A stretch of DNA of 64,000 nt, from positions 496,001 through 560,000 of the forward strand of contig MCFL01000006.1 in the NCBI GenBank assembly GCA_002102555.1, read 5' to 3'. Below, piece by piece: positions 20,329 through 31,958 of this stretch; the stretch's first letter is position 1, and the number at the start of each line of letters is the position of its first letter. Below the pieces are notes generated by a model, which saw only the letters and a list, made by a program, of their open reading frames with translations, was not told the DNA's origin and searched no databases. Made by a program: the position numbers and the translations under genes. The DNA comes from Catenaria anguillulae PL171. Its lineage: Eukaryota; Blastocladiomycota; Blastocladiomycetes; Blastocladiales; Catenariaceae.

Positions 20329-22188
20329 TCATTGCGGCGACCCAGGCAGCGGCACCTGCTGCGCCTTGACCTGCGACCCACCTGCGCCTGCGGCGCTCCC
20401 GCTCAACTGCGACGGACTAACCACGGGCTCGAGGGCAGCCACTGGGAACACGCCCGACTTGCCAACCTTTTCGCCGGTCGCGGGATCCACTTGCGTGGCG
20501 CGACCCCACCCGTCGCTGTAAACCTCCGTCACGTGCAGCAGGTCCTTGGGCGCAACCTGCAGCTCGTCGTCAAGCCGCGGGTGGTACGTGTGGAACACCA
20601 TGTGCGCAACGAGCCCGTTGGGCAATGTGACGCGACCCATGGTAGGTAGCGTGTTGACGGCTTCTGCGGCGGCGGCGGCCGCCGCCGCTGCTTGTGCTTT
20701 GGCGGTAGCGGCAAGCGGCGATGTGGCGGGTTTACCAGCACCGGCAGGCGCACCGTTGGTGCCGGGCACGAGCAGGGCGGATGAAGGGCGGAAGTTGGAC
20801 CCGGGCCGGTACCGCGGGTTGATACCCACGTTGGATGCAGAGTCTTCGGGCGCAATGGATTCCATGTCGTCGTTCTCGTAAAATGACGTGCGTGGCGGGG
20901 GCGTCAGCGTGCTGAGCTTGGTAGATGGCGGGCGCCGGATCAGAACGGGGTCGGCCGAGCCATTCCCTGTGCCTGTGGGCGACAGAGGCATGGGCAGGTT
21001 GAGCGGCAGGACGGGCGGAGCGCTCGGGTCCGACGTGGCGGCGGTGGCCGCGGGTACGCTGGCCATGGCGAGCCCAGACCCGGCACGGCCAACCGTGGGC
21101 ACATCGATATCGGCAGCGCCGCGTTCGGCCATCGAGTATGGCCCAAGCTTGCCATTGCCGCCAGACATGGGCTTGCCCAACGCAACAGCTGACGACCCAC
21201 CAAATCCAGATTCAGACGACGACACGTACAGCGAATGCGCATGCGGGTTTTGCTGTTGGCGGCGGCGGTACATGACAAACCCAACGGCAGCCGCACCCAC
21301 GAGCACAATGGATCCAACAACACTCAGCACAATGACGAGCGTGTTACTGGTGCCCACGGCATCAGCGCCACTGCCTCCCTCTTTGCTACCCGGGTTGAGC
21401 GTTCCGCCCGTGCCTGGGAGCGATCCACCACCGCCATTGTTGCCAGTGCCGTTGCAAGATGTCTCTGCACAACGGTTGGCGCACGCCATGGCCTGCGTGG
21501 GGTACCCGCACAACTTGCGCGGGTCCTCGTTGAGCTTGGAGTTGAAGCACGTAGCCGTATCGAGAGACGAGGTGCGGTTGAATCCGAAAAAGTTTGAAAA
21601 GACACGGTTGACTTGCTCGCTGAATTGGCTTTGGTTGAGCGACCGGCATGATTCGTCCTTGGAGACACCGCCTTGTGCAGACTGGAAAGTGAGCGTGAGC
21701 GAGTCACGGCACAGGGATGGAGGGTTGGGCGCGCCATTCTTTGGGCAAGACCCGCTGAGCGGATTGAGAAGCAAGTTGCAAAACCACGAGGTCGAATACT
21801 GCACACCGAGGTTTTCAAACCGGCACCGGAACCACCGGTGGTTGAGGTCGGGCAGCGTTTTTGGGTCCAGAATGACAGCCTCCATGACCTTGGAGTCAAA
21901 TTCGGCGGCGGATTGAATGTTGTCTGCGCGAATGTTGCGGACGAGCTCGACATCTTCGGGCAGACTGACGTTGCGGACCATGGCAAAGAAGAGAATGTCG
22001 GTCAAGTTGGTTGGGCCGAGCAGGTGGCGGCCAAAGGCCGAGCAGTACTTGGACTGAGAAATGTCCCATCCGCGGCAGTTGTTTTGGCCCGATTGCAACT
22101 GGGCATTGGTGGTGGGCGAGGTGCATGCCAGCAGGAGGACGGTGGCCAAGAGGGTGACAAGCAGCGCCGAAGGGGACTTGGACATCAT
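20329..22188 (-). CDS. Type I membrane protein: Cys-rich ectodomain, one TM, cytosolic SH3 domain
   Basis: A single 619-codon frame. The start MMSKSPSALL opens a signal peptide (LLVTLLATVLLLACTSP). The ectodomain (about 35-275) has many cysteines and N-glycosylation sequons (NLT, NVS, NQS, NRT, NGT). After a Gly-rich stalk comes one membrane span (TLVIVLSVVGSIVLVGAAAV) and a basic stop-transfer YRRRQQQ. The cytosolic part is Pro/Ser-rich and Ala-rich, then ends in an SH3 domain: TYHPRLDDELQVAPKDLL, YSDGWGRA and GKSGVFPVAALEPV keep the acidic RT loop, the Trp and the FP of the peptide groove. It looks like a receptor or surface sensor that recruits polyproline ligands. The ligand is unknown. 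Confidence 0.85.
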   Translation of the reverse strand: MMSKSPSALLVTLLATVLLLACTSPTTNAQLQSGQNNCRGWDISQSKYCSAFGRHLLGPTNLTDILFFAMVRNVSLPEDVELVRNIRADNIQSAAEFDSKVMEAVILDPKTLPDLNHRWFRCRFENLGVQYSTSWFCNLLLNPLSGSCPKNGAPNPPSLCRDSLTLTFQSAQGGVSKDESCRSLNQSQFSEQVNRVFSNFFGFNRTSSLDTATCFNSKLNEDPRKLCGYPTQAMACANRCAETSCNGTGNNGGGGSLPGTGGTLNPGSKEGGSGADAVGTSNTLVIVLSVVGSIVLVGAAAVGFVMYRRRQQQNPHAHSLYVSSSESGFGGSSAVALGKPMSGGNGKLGPYSMAERGAADIDVPTVGRAGSGLAMASVPAATAATSDPSAPPVLPLNLPMPLSPTGTGNGSADPVLIRRPPSTKLSTLTPPPRTSFYENDDMESIAPEDSASNVGINPRYRPGSNFRPSSALLVPGTNGAPAGAGKPATSPLAATAKAQAAAAAAAAAEAVNTLPTMGRVTLPNGLVAHMVFHTYHPRLDDELQVAPKDLLHVTEVYSDGWGRATQVDPATGEKVGKSGVFPVAALEPVVSPSQLSGSAAGAGGSQVKAQQVPLPGSPQ

Positions 22189-24010
22189 CTTGTTGATTGG
22201 GTTGGAAAAAAAAAGAATGGAAAACGGCAAGGGAGCGAAACGGAACAAAAAAAAGTTGGACGTCGTCTATGCGTCTATGATATGCGGATATGGTGACGGG
22301 AATCCCAAGGCGAGAATGGTTCCGGAAGAGATCCTGTCGGCCGAATGCGATGCTTGAGACGGCAAGGACGGGGTGTGTGTCGGGAGGTTGGGTATCTCAC
22401 TTGTTACCGCACGGCGTGAGAGTGCTGGCGTTGGCGGTAACTGCGACGGGCCGACAAGGTGGCAACGGCGGCGGCCAGTCTAGGGAGATTGATGGGTGCG
22501 GCGGGCAAAAATGGGCGATGGGCGCCAACGAAAAACGGTGTGTGTGTGACGCTGGCGGCCGGTCGGTGGATGCGTTAAAGAAGCGTAGTGCGGGAATGCA
22601 GCGACTGTGGAAAGGAACACAATTCATTCAGTTGTCGACATGGAGAGTACGAGGCACTCGCCACAGTGAAGGAGCAAGGAGGAGGAGTAGGAGGCGTACA
22701 CAATGGCCAGTGCGTGCGAGACACTCACTCGAGCTGAGCGGATTGAGTGCGAGACGGTACAGTACTAAGGTAGTTGGGAGGAGGAGAGTGCAGGCCGCCA
22801 GCAAATGCAAAAGCAAAAGGGAAAGCAAACGAGCTGGTTGACAGGTGCAAATGTGGAATGTGGCACAAGCCTTGGGCTGACTTCTTGGATAGATGATTGG
22901 AAATATGTATATGGCCTGCGTCGAAGAAAGAATCGGTGGCGAAGGAATGAAATCGAAAGCAACTCCTGTTTTCGGTTCCTTCATTCATCATGTGCTGCCT
23001 GCCCATCACGTTCCTGGTCCTGGTCCTGAATGGATCAGCTGGGCGCAGCTTGCTCGCCGCCATGGCCACCTCGGTCGTCGCGAGAAGGGCCGGCAGACCT
23101 AGTTCCCAGTCCCAGTATCGTGCTCCTTCCGCTGGCAAGGGCCGGGGTGGTCGCTCTGCCTGCCCAATATGGACGCGGCCAGGAAATGTGTGCACGTCAA
23201 GGTGACCGAGCATCTTTCCATGCGGTAGTCATGAATCAACGAGGCTTTGGTTAGCGAGGTGTGGCTTGGCGAGGCGCACTGCGGATCCAATCAACGCGTG
23301 CTCTCATGTCGCAGTTGGCTCTCAACGCGTCTCGCGCAAACGACCTTGCAAATGGCCAAAGTACATTCTCCAGTCCCTTACAGTACGTATACATACACTG
23401 CATTACGTTGTGTCACAGGCCATCCCGTCCAGGTGACCACGTCCAACGGGAGAATGCAAATCGGTTGGCGGTTGCGCTCGTCGTCAAGTTGTCAAGTTAC
23501 CAGGGATGGAGGGCACCATTGGTCGATCCGGGTCTCGAGGAGCCCTGCAGCGCTAAGGAACATGTACAGCTGAGCTGCCGTGCACATCCCAAGACTCGCA
23601 GGTCGAATGAGGTCAGTTGGATCGGAATGAAATGAAAAACAAGTTATCCGAGTTCGTCAAGGAATCGAGCCGCCTTCAACGACGCGTGACTTGAGGTCTG
23701 GTCAATAAAAAAAAAGCGTCGAGTGTCTCACCTACCTATTTGGGTTTTGGGTTTGTTGCTCTCCGTGTTGGTCGCCGATGGTGTGAAGTGATCCACAACG
23801 CCCATAACAAAATCGAGACTCTGACACATTAATCATAAATAGAGATCCGAGTCTGCTCCAGGCGAGACATATGAGAAGTATCGATGAAATGAAGAATGAT
23901 ACACTTATATCTATGCATGCCACTCATCCGAATGCTTTTCAAGTCGGGGCATTTTCACCTTTCCTTCCTCAGCGAATACCCCGCCTCCCGTCTCACTTTT
24001 TCATCCAATC
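22189..24010. other. Long intergenic region, nothing recognised
   Basis: About 1.8 kb without a coherent gene. Open frames on both strands here change character every few dozen codons and lack splice partners. An A9 run lies near 23708. This should hold the divergent promoters of the SH3 receptor and the LURP-one-like gene. Confidence 0.5.
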
Positions 24011-25255
24011 ATGGGCAACTACCCGTCCAAGTCAAAGCCAAAATCAAAACACCGGTCTCAAGCTCACCCTGAGCGTGGGCACCAGGACCACGGCCGCGAG
24101 GCCGGCCATGGCCTGGACAGATCCCCGCCACGCTCCGAACGCTTTGCCTCAGTCTCGTCCACAGAGTCTGCCGCCTCGGCAGCCTCGGTCACTTCCCTAG
24201 CTGGTGGGTCCTTGGGCAGCAGCGACTCGGCCGCCTCCCTCTCATCCCGCCACCGCCGCCACCTTACCCTGGCCTTTGTGCCCGTGTCGGCTCATGCTCA
24301 ATCCACTGAAAAGCCCTCGTTGTCCGCAAACAACAACAAGCTGTCCTTTGTCGACCCCTCGTTTTGCCTCGACGCCGCCGTCTCGTTACACTTCAAGTTT
24401 GCGCGCGCATCCACATCGCCCGTCCCCATCACCTACCTTGGCGCATTTGACGACCTGACCGACAATCTCCCTCCATTTCCGCATTCCCCTGCTTCGGTCT
24501 CGCCACCAGTTGCTGCTACTGGTGAGTCCGCTTGCTCGGCGTCGCAGCTGTGGTTCACTTTCCACGACCACTCGGGCATTCTCTCGACCGCTCGCACTCT
24601 TGTGGACTCGCAAGGCACCCCCATTTGCCACTATCACAATGCAGACGTCTACCGGGGTGCACCGCCAAACATGCATGCGCGATGCTTGCAAGTCACTGCC
24701 ACAACAACACAGCGCGGCGGCAAAATCAGTTTGGTGGCAAGACCCACAGACCTCACCGCGGGCAACCACGCATTCATGTTGACGCTACAGGCCAAGGAGC
24801 GTGACGATGTCAAGTACATTCGCGCGAGCCCCTTGACGGATTTTGCGTCAAGCATTGCTCAGTCGACAACAGCAACTGGTCACTCAAGAACACGCAAACG
24901 AGCGCTCTCCGCATCGTCAGCTGCGTCTGCGTCGCCACCATCACTCTCGCCAATCCCATCTTCCCCACCACCCATGCTCGCCGTGCTGTCGCAATCCAAA
25001 CGCAACTCAACCTCCCCCAAACTCGCGGCCAAAGGTGCACGACGCGGCGACCCGATTGTTGCGCGCATTCGCCGCCAGCTGTTGCCTGCGCCCGAATCGG
25101 CCGTCGCCAGGGCGAAAAACATTGCCTATGTTGTCGACGTTGCGCCTGGGGTGGATGTGGCGGCCATTGCCGTGGTGTGCATGTATGTGTATGCGGCAGA
25201 GGCCAAGGGCAGGGCAAAGCGGTCGCAGAGCTCGGTCGGCCAGTTGGTGGTTTGA
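24011..25255 (+). CDS. LURP-one/tubby-C2-like protein with N-myristoylation-like start
   Basis: A single 414-codon frame. MGNYPSKSKPKSK fits an N-myristoylation signal (Gly2, Ser6) followed by a basic membrane-binding patch. A Ser/Ala-rich linker precedes a beta-rich core (LWFTFHDHSGILSTARTLVD, ADVYRGAPPNMHARCLQV, AFMLTLQAKERDDVKYI). The end, IAYVVDVAPGVDVAAIAVVC, closely recalls the final strand and hydrophobic helix (VAPGVD + hydrophobic stretch) of the LURP-one/phospholipid scramblase (tubby C2) fold. A Ser/Pro insert (about 295-345) splits the core. A membrane-tethered lipid-binding role is inferred from fold resemblance only; a structure prediction would settle it. Confidence 0.55.
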   Translation: MGNYPSKSKPKSKHRSQAHPERGHQDHGREAGHGLDRSPPRSERFASVSSTESAASAASVTSLAGGSLGSSDSAASLSSRHRRHLTLAFVPVSAHAQSTEKPSLSANNNKLSFVDPSFCLDAAVSLHFKFARASTSPVPITYLGAFDDLTDNLPPFPHSPASVSPPVAATGESACSASQLWFTFHDHSGILSTARTLVDSQGTPICHYHNADVYRGAPPNMHARCLQVTATTTQRGGKISLVARPTDLTAGNHAFMLTLQAKERDDVKYIRASPLTDFASSIAQSTTATGHSRTRKRALSASSAASASPPSLSPIPSSPPPMLAVLSQSKRNSTSPKLAAKGARRGDPIVARIRRQLLPAPESAVARAKNIAYVVDVAPGVDVAAIAVVCMYVYAAEAKGRAKRSQSSVGQLVV

Positions 25256-25974
25256 GTTTCACGTCTCTTGTGTTGTTTCTTTTGTTTCCCACTCTCTCTG
25301 CCCCTTTCGGGCAGGCATGTATGGTCCAACGTGTTTGTGTTGATGTGGATACCCCCCTTTCCCGCATTGTGTGTGTTTCTCTGAGCTGGGCTCCATTCTT
25401 TCTTGGGTTGATTTGTATTCATATTCTAGACATGTGTTTTCATTGGCAGACATCGTTCCCGGATCCCACGGAGACATTGCCTGGTTGCAGTTGGCGCACA
25501 TTATGATATTGATCGATCATGCATCACAATATTAATACATGCTTGATGCATGCAATCACCCACCACATGGACGAAGCCCAAACCCTGTCGTTGGCGTCAG
25601 GGTTGACCGCAGCTGGTCGCTGGCGCCACTGTGCGTGGACTTGACGTTGCGGATCGCCAGTTCATGTACCGTTACATAGATACCGTTGGGCAGCGACCGC
25701 AAACATTTTGCCTTCTTTTCGCATGGAATAAGTGCCACGTACCGCAATCCACTCTGCGCATTCGCCGTCTACTCTGCAATACTTTGATTTCACACAGTGA
25801 GTCTCTCCCACTCCATTACAGCGCCTTTGCTGCCGGTGCAGAGCCTCACCCAACAACCGCTGCGTCCCTGACAACACCGACTTGGCTGCCTCAACGCCCA
25901 CACCGGTCGGACATCCACTGTGCAAGTGTAAGTGTGCGACGGCCGCTGGATTGTCCAAAGACTTATCGGCCATC
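25256..25974. other. Intergenic region upstream of the HECT ligase gene
   Basis: About 720 bp with no supported gene. ORFs here read through into the HECT gene in wrong frames. Confidence 0.5.
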
Positions 25975-26258
25975 ATGGAAAACATCGTTTCGACACTGTC
26001 CAACCTCTTTGTCCGCAGGCAGTCCACGCCAAACACATCCAGTCCCAATCCCAATCCCAACGGCAACGGCAACGTCCCTGGTCCCTCGTCCGCGTCCACG
26101 CCAAACCTCTCGTCGCACCCACAGCACCAGCACTTGCTCTCATCTGCAGCCAACACCAACGGCAACCAGTTTCGAGGTCCACGCACATCCAGCGCGCCGC
26201 CATCTCCTGTTCATTCCCAGCCCCACCATTTACACAGCCATCATCACCAGCAACAACT

Positions 26259-26289
<31 letters not shown>

Positions 26290-29200
26290 CAACAGCAGTA
26301 CCCAGGTGCCGTGCGAATTCAGCAGCCAGTCCCACCGCAGCAGCCCGTTTCTTCGTCATATGGTAGCAGCTCAGCGTCCATCCAGTCGTCCTCGGTCAAC
26401 CACCGATCCCAGCGACCCGCAATCCAAGGATATGGACATCCGTACCCTGGCCCAATGGCCGCACCACCCGGCACCGGACCAGGATCGAGCCCAGTGTCGG
26501 TGACATCGACAGCCAACGGGTACTCGCAGCAGTATGCGCAGGCGCAAATGATGGCGGCACACCAGCAACAACAGCAGCAGCAATTGAAGCAGCAAGCCGA
26601 ACCTATGGTCCGTTGCTTACTCCCATGCTCGACTCTTTTCTTTCCCCAACAATCATGTGTGTGTATTCATCATCCACCATTCCGCACATCCAGTCAAAAG
26701 CAAATTGCCAATGCTGCCGCACCGAACTCACATTTCCTCAATCGGTCGTGTCCTTTCGGTGCTCCGTTTGCGACTATATCAACGACCTCATGGTCCTTCC
26801 ACCGCCCCCCGTCACGCCCGAATCGGCCCACTTGAATCAGCCGCTCACCCTGTCGGGCCTGCGCGACTTTCTCGCGCGTAAACCATCTACACCCGTCATA
26901 TCTCATGCATCATCCCCGGCGTCCGCATCACCCACCTCGGCCTCGGCGGCCGACATTGACTCTGTGTTTGCCGCACCCACACTCGGGCGCAAGTTGCCCG
27001 CGGTTCCACCCGGCGCGGGAACTCCGCCGCCTTTGGTCCAATCCACGTCATCCTCCCCAACAGTTCCACCGCCGCCGCCGCCGCCGCCTCGACCGGCGGT
27101 CGCCTCGTCCACGGAATCCACGCCACCGCACGCTCCGTCGTCCTTTCCAACGTCGCCCGCGTCTATTGCCGCCAACTTATCCCCCTCGTACGCTTCACCG
27201 TCGCCGCCAATCCCGGGCCGGCTCGCGTCAGGCGTGCAACCGTTGGCTTACTCGCACCAGGCCGCACTGGCCTTGGACTTGGCACGGTATCTGCGGCACG
27301 TGTTTTCGCAATGGCACTTGCTCAATGCATCGTTGCTGGTGGACGTGCGGCGGTCGGGTGCAAAGGCAGACGGCATTCTCGTCAACTTGTACGCGGCACA
27401 AGAGGCGTGGAAGTTGATCATGGCGCAACCACATGCAGTGCACGTGGCCGTGTTAAGCGCCATGCAGCATTTGTTGATGCGGCTGGGCAGGACGGTGCGT
27501 GAGGCGGGCGAGTTGGGGTGGTTGGTGATTATGCTTGAGGTACATTTCCACGCCCTCTGTGCTTTGTGTGGTTCTCATCCCAGTTAACCTGGGATGCCGT
27601 TCGCGTTCTGCACTCTTTGCATCAATAGTGCCCGCTGCTTCGCCGGTCGACTTGGACCGCATCCACATCGCAAGCCGACGACCACTTGCGCCTGTCGGTG
27701 CTCTCGCGCCTGCTGGGCCACCTGTCTGCCCTGCCCAACCATTTGCACTATCATTTGGTGGAATGGTCGCTCGACTGGTCACCCGAGGATCTCACAAACA
27801 AGGTGGATCTCATGAACCAGTTTCTCACGCACAGGCTCAAGGCGTGCCAGCCTCCGCGCAGTGAGCTGGGCGAGGACGGCAGGTTGCTTGCGCAGCATTA
27901 CACGCAGGATTGGCAGATCATTGCCGTGTGCCGGTCCATGGCGTTGCTTTGTATGTCTTTTTTTTTTGCGCCGCGCCCCCCTGATCTTGTCTTGTCGATT
28001 GCCCATCTGCTGTGCTGACCCGAAAAAAAAAAAACACTTGAATCATCCAGTCTCGTCCAACAACAAGAACCGCCGCATTGACCTGTCGACATTTTACAAC
28101 ACCATGGTTGACCTGCGCGTGCACCTGCTTCGCGACTTTGACGCCTGGGAACGCCGCCAGCTGCCCTTTTCGTTTTGTCAGTACCCATTCACCTTGTCGC
28201 TGGCCGCCAAGCTTACGCTCATGGACTTTGAGGCCAAACGCGCCATGTTTCACAAGTTCCGCGAGGCGGTTGCCGCACAGGGTATGGCGGAAATTGCCCA
28301 ATCCATGTCCAACAACAACAACAACAACCCGTCGGCGGCGGGGCAACCAGCGAGCAGCGGTGCTTTGGGCCGCGTCACAAGCATGCGACGTGTTGGGACC
28401 GCGGGCGCCTTGGTTGGCGCCGACGGATTGGCGTCGCCGAGCGGTGTGACGGGTGCCCCCGGATACTTTCCAACGCGCGAGCAGCAAATGCCATTTGTGC
28501 CGCTGCACATTCGTCGCACGCATCTCGTTGAAGACTCACTGGCCCAGCTTGCCGACCCGCACGTGGATCTCAAGAAACGCATTCGCGTCCAGTTTGCGGG
28601 TGAGGAGGGCATTGACGCGGGCGGTCTGTTGCGTGAATGGCTGCTGTTGCTCGTCAAGGACCTGTTTGATGCAAAGTACGGCATGTGGGTGGAACCCAAC
28701 CCAGGGTCGGGCATTGTGTGGTTCAATCCGGCGTGTGGTGATTTGCAAGAGTATTACTTGGTGGGCGTGGTGGTCGGGCTGGCCGTGTACAATTCAACCA
28801 TCTTGGAGGTGCCGCTGGCGAGCCCAGGGTTCAAGAAGTTGCTTAAGCATCCGGTCGGGTTGGCCGACTTGAAGGTGCTGGACCCGGAGCTTGTTCATGG
28901 ACTCAATATGCTGCTCGAGTACACGGGCGACGACGTCGAGGACGTGTTTTGTCGCGAGTTTGTGGGTGAGTTTGAGGCGTATGGCCAAGTGTATCGGGTG
29001 CCCTTGGTCGAGAATGGCGCAAACATTCCCGTAACCAAGGCCAATCGCAAGGAGTTTGTAAATCGGCTGGTCGAGTTCAAGCTCACCACGTCGGTCGCCA
29101 GGCAGTTTGATTCCTTTTACAATGGCGTGTTGCGCGTGTTGCAGGGCAATGCCCTGTCGCTGTTTCGCCCCGAGGAGATTGAGCTGCTGGTGCGTGGGTC

Positions 29201-29537
29201 GGTCGAAGTGGACGTTGCGCAGCTCGAGGTCACGGCAGAGTACGAGGGCGGGTTTTCTGAGGGACATCCAACCGTCCGCGATTTGTGGGAGGTGTTGCGC
29301 GGGTTCGATCCGGTGATGCGTGGCAAGTTTCTCAAGTTTCTCACGGGCACGGATCGGGTCCCCGCCACGGGCGTCACGCTCAAGATTGTGTGCCTTGGTC
29401 ATGAGGATTCCGAGCGATTGCCTGTGGCGCACACGTGCTTTAATCAGCTCGGGTTGTACACGTATTGGGGAAGGGACAAGTTGAGGCGCAAGTTGCTCAT
29501 GGCCGTGTGCGAGAGCGAAGGGTTTGGGTTAAAGTAG
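25975..29537 (+). CDS. HUL4: HECT E3 ubiquitin ligase, HUL4/HECTD2 type
   Basis: Exons 25975-26607, 26694-27539, 27629-27950 and 28051-29537 splice in frame to 1095 aa. Layout: Ser/Pro- and Gln-rich N-terminus with a polyglutamine run; a four-cysteine element (CQCCRTELTFP ... FRCSVC) as in HUL4 relatives; polyproline linker; a helical middle (DLARYLRHVFSQWHLLNASL); and a full HECT domain from about residue 740. Catalytic features are visible: RIRVQFAGEEGIDAGGLLRE at the N-lobe start, and HTCFNQL near the end with the thioester cysteine at about residue 1063. It should transfer ubiquitin from an E2 to substrates; substrates are unknown. An Asn/Ser-rich insert (NNNNNNPSAAGQ) sits just before the HECT domain. 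Confidence 0.92.
26259..26298 (+). repeat. CAG/CAA repeat encoding polyglutamine
   Basis: A run of CAG with a few CAA codons encodes a glutamine tract of about 17 in the N-terminus of the HECT ligase. A second CAA/CAG run lies near 26562-26600. Confidence 0.9.
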
Positions 29538-30172
29538 CCAAGTTTCAGTAGAGTTCGGCAAGCTGTCTGTTTTGCATTGCATGTTCATACCTTGACTTTT
29601 TGTATGTATGTACGCACTTGAAAGGTGCCCGTTTGCTTCTTCATTCTCTTTTTCATGATTGCTCTCGTCTTTTGCTCTCGTCTTCCCGTGTGAACTGTGA
29701 AGGCTGGATTTATTCGCCACGCTTGGCTGGCGCCCGTTTTTGTGCCGTCCATTCCATTCGCTTTGTCTTCATTCGTTTACACAAACACGCACACACGCGG
29801 TGATCTATCCCTGGTATAATCTTGTGCATTGTACATTGCAAATCCTTCCTGTTGCTCCTTCCAAGTGGATTGTAAAGATAGTGAGTCGTGAGACAAACTG
29901 AGACAAACTGGTACGGAACAAGAACAAGGAGGTGATCGGCTCACTCACGCGAATAGAAAAGATCGATGGCCCGCTTCGATTGCCTTTCCAAATCAATCCA
30001 AGTCGTCAAATATTCGCTCGCAATCGAGCTCGAGTTTTGGTTTGGTGGAGAGTATCACAATGCTGTCTGTCAGAGCGGCCATCGCCACCCGCCGCAACTG
30101 CTCATGCATCTCCCCTTCCATCCGTTTGTCTAGTTTCTGAACCCAGGCTTGCCGCTCATTTGCGCCCCGAGC
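29538..30172. other. Intergenic stretch between HECT ligase and SPT2
   Basis: 635 bp with no supported gene. A direct doublet gagacaaact occurs near 29890-29910. Confidence 0.5.
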
Positions 30173-31958
30173 ATGTCCGATGTATGTTTTCCTGCCTCCA
30201 CTGTCGCCCATCCCATCCGCTTTCGAGTGGTCACTGAATCGATTCCTACAGTTTGACAGACTCATGGCGCTCGCGCGCGGAAAGTCCGATGCCGCCGCGC
30301 GTGCAGCTGAAGATTTGCGCCGGCGCAAGGAACAAGAGGAGGCCCGCAGGCAAGCAGACCTCGACCGCGAACGAGTCCAAGCCGAAGAGCGCCGACGGGT
30401 CATGCGCCAGCGAGCAGAGCAAGCTCAGAGGCTCCAAATATCCGCCGTTCGGGACGTCGTTGCGGCTTCCAACGGAACCAAACCTCTTCCGCAGCGACCT
30501 GCTGCCGCCGCTCCAGCTCCAGCCCCTACTTCCGTGAAGCACCGGGCTAGGAGTGATCCAGAGCAAATGCCAAGGCGACAGCCGGCACATCATCCTCCGC
30601 CACCATCCTCGTCGTCGAGCAACCGGTATGCCAACGGAAATGGGTACCACGACCACTGGGATCGCGACCAATCTCGGGACCGCCATCACAACTCGGATCC
30701 TCGTTTGGCAGCAGCGTCGGCAACCGCGCCATTGACCAAGAAGCCAGTGTCCTTTCACGACATGCTTGCACGTGCCGCTGCCAACACCCCCGACAGGCTG
30801 CGCTCGATCCAGGTCGCCAACAAGCTACCGCAACCAGACCGCGCAGCCAATGGCCTGCCAAGCTCTCGATCAACCGTCGACGACCTTCCTCCGATCCCAA
30901 AACTCAACTCTGCGCAGCGGGATCCGCATCGCCCACCGCCGCCAGTGTCCGCAAGCTCCCAGGCTGCTGCATCCCGGCCTCCCGTTCGCCGTGCAAACGA
31001 GCATGCATTCGGATCCACACACGCATCCACTCGTCCACCGCCCATGGCGTCCGCCCGGGATCGAGAGCGAGAGCGAGAACGAGAACGAGGAAGAGATAGA
31101 GATCGACCCATCTCCAATCGCCCATCTGCTCCATCATCTCGTCCACCCGTCTCTTCGTCCACTTCTGCCGCACGGCCACCCGTCTCGTCTTCTGCAAGTC
31201 GCCCGACAGTCTCGTCACGACTGGCTGCGCCACCATCCTCCTCGCGCCCACCCGTCTCCTCATCGCACCAGCCACGCCCATTGGCTCAACAACGGCCACC
31301 CGTGTCGAGCTCGGCGCCGCCGCGCGCACCTCCGTCGTCCACTGGTCGTGCACCAGTGTCGGCCTCCTCGCGACCGCCCGTGAGCCGATCTGGCTCTACA
31401 ATGTCGCCCTCATCTCGATCCGCAGGCCCTCCACCTGCTCCTCATCCCGGATCCTCGGGCCGCCCGCCCGTGTCTGCCCGACGCCCTGCCGCGCCATCGT
31501 CCACCTCCGTGGCACCCGTCCGCCCGCCCGTGTCTTCCACCTCTCGCCCGCCCGTGTCTGCGCGCTCTGCAACTTCATCTTCCTCGTCGCGCGCACCACC
31601 CATGGGCATGGGCCCACCGCAACGGCGCCCGCCCAAACGCCCACGGCCCTCCTACTCAACCAACTGGGACGAGTACGACACGGCCGACGACTATGCGTCG
31701 GATGTGGCTGACGAGGACCTCGACCCGGACCTCAACGTGTCTGCCGTGATCCAGCAAGTGTTTGGCCGTCGGCACAGACCAGTATACGTCAACGACTTGG
31801 ACGACGACGATGACGATATGGAGGTTGGGTATGAGGATGCTTGGCGCGAAGAGGCGAGGAGTTCGGCGATTGCGCGCAGGGAGGACGAGTTGGCAGAACG
31901 AGAGGAAAGGGAGAGGCGCAACAAGCGCAGGAAGCTGCTGCAGGGCGATTCCGATTGA
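30173..31958 (+). CDS. SPT2: SPT2-family chromatin protein
   Basis: A 9 nt first coding exon (ATG TCC GAT, 30173-30181), a 70 nt intron (gtatgt...acag) and exon 2 at 30252-31958 give a protein of about 571 aa starting MSDFDRLMALARGKSD. SPT2 is a histone H3-H4 binding protein acting in transcription elongation. The conserved SPT2 domain is at the C-terminus: SAVIQQVFGRRHRPVYV, an acidic patch (DLDDDDDDMEVGYEDAW) and a basic coiled end (ERERRNKRRKLL). The N-terminal helix is highly charged (RRRKEQEEARRQADLDRERV). The middle contains about ten copies of a (R)PPVS(S/A) unit between residues 290 and 470, plus an RE-rich stretch. The tiny first exon decides the start. Confidence 0.88.

Noticed and set aside
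20888..21916. 342-codon plus-strand ORF
   Set aside because: Lies fully antisense to the SH3 receptor gene, whose signal peptide, TM and SH3 domain are clear.
22290..22841. 183-codon plus-strand ORF in the 22-24 kb gap
   Set aside because: Composition is random-looking (Arg/Gly/Cys mix), with no splice partners or domain.
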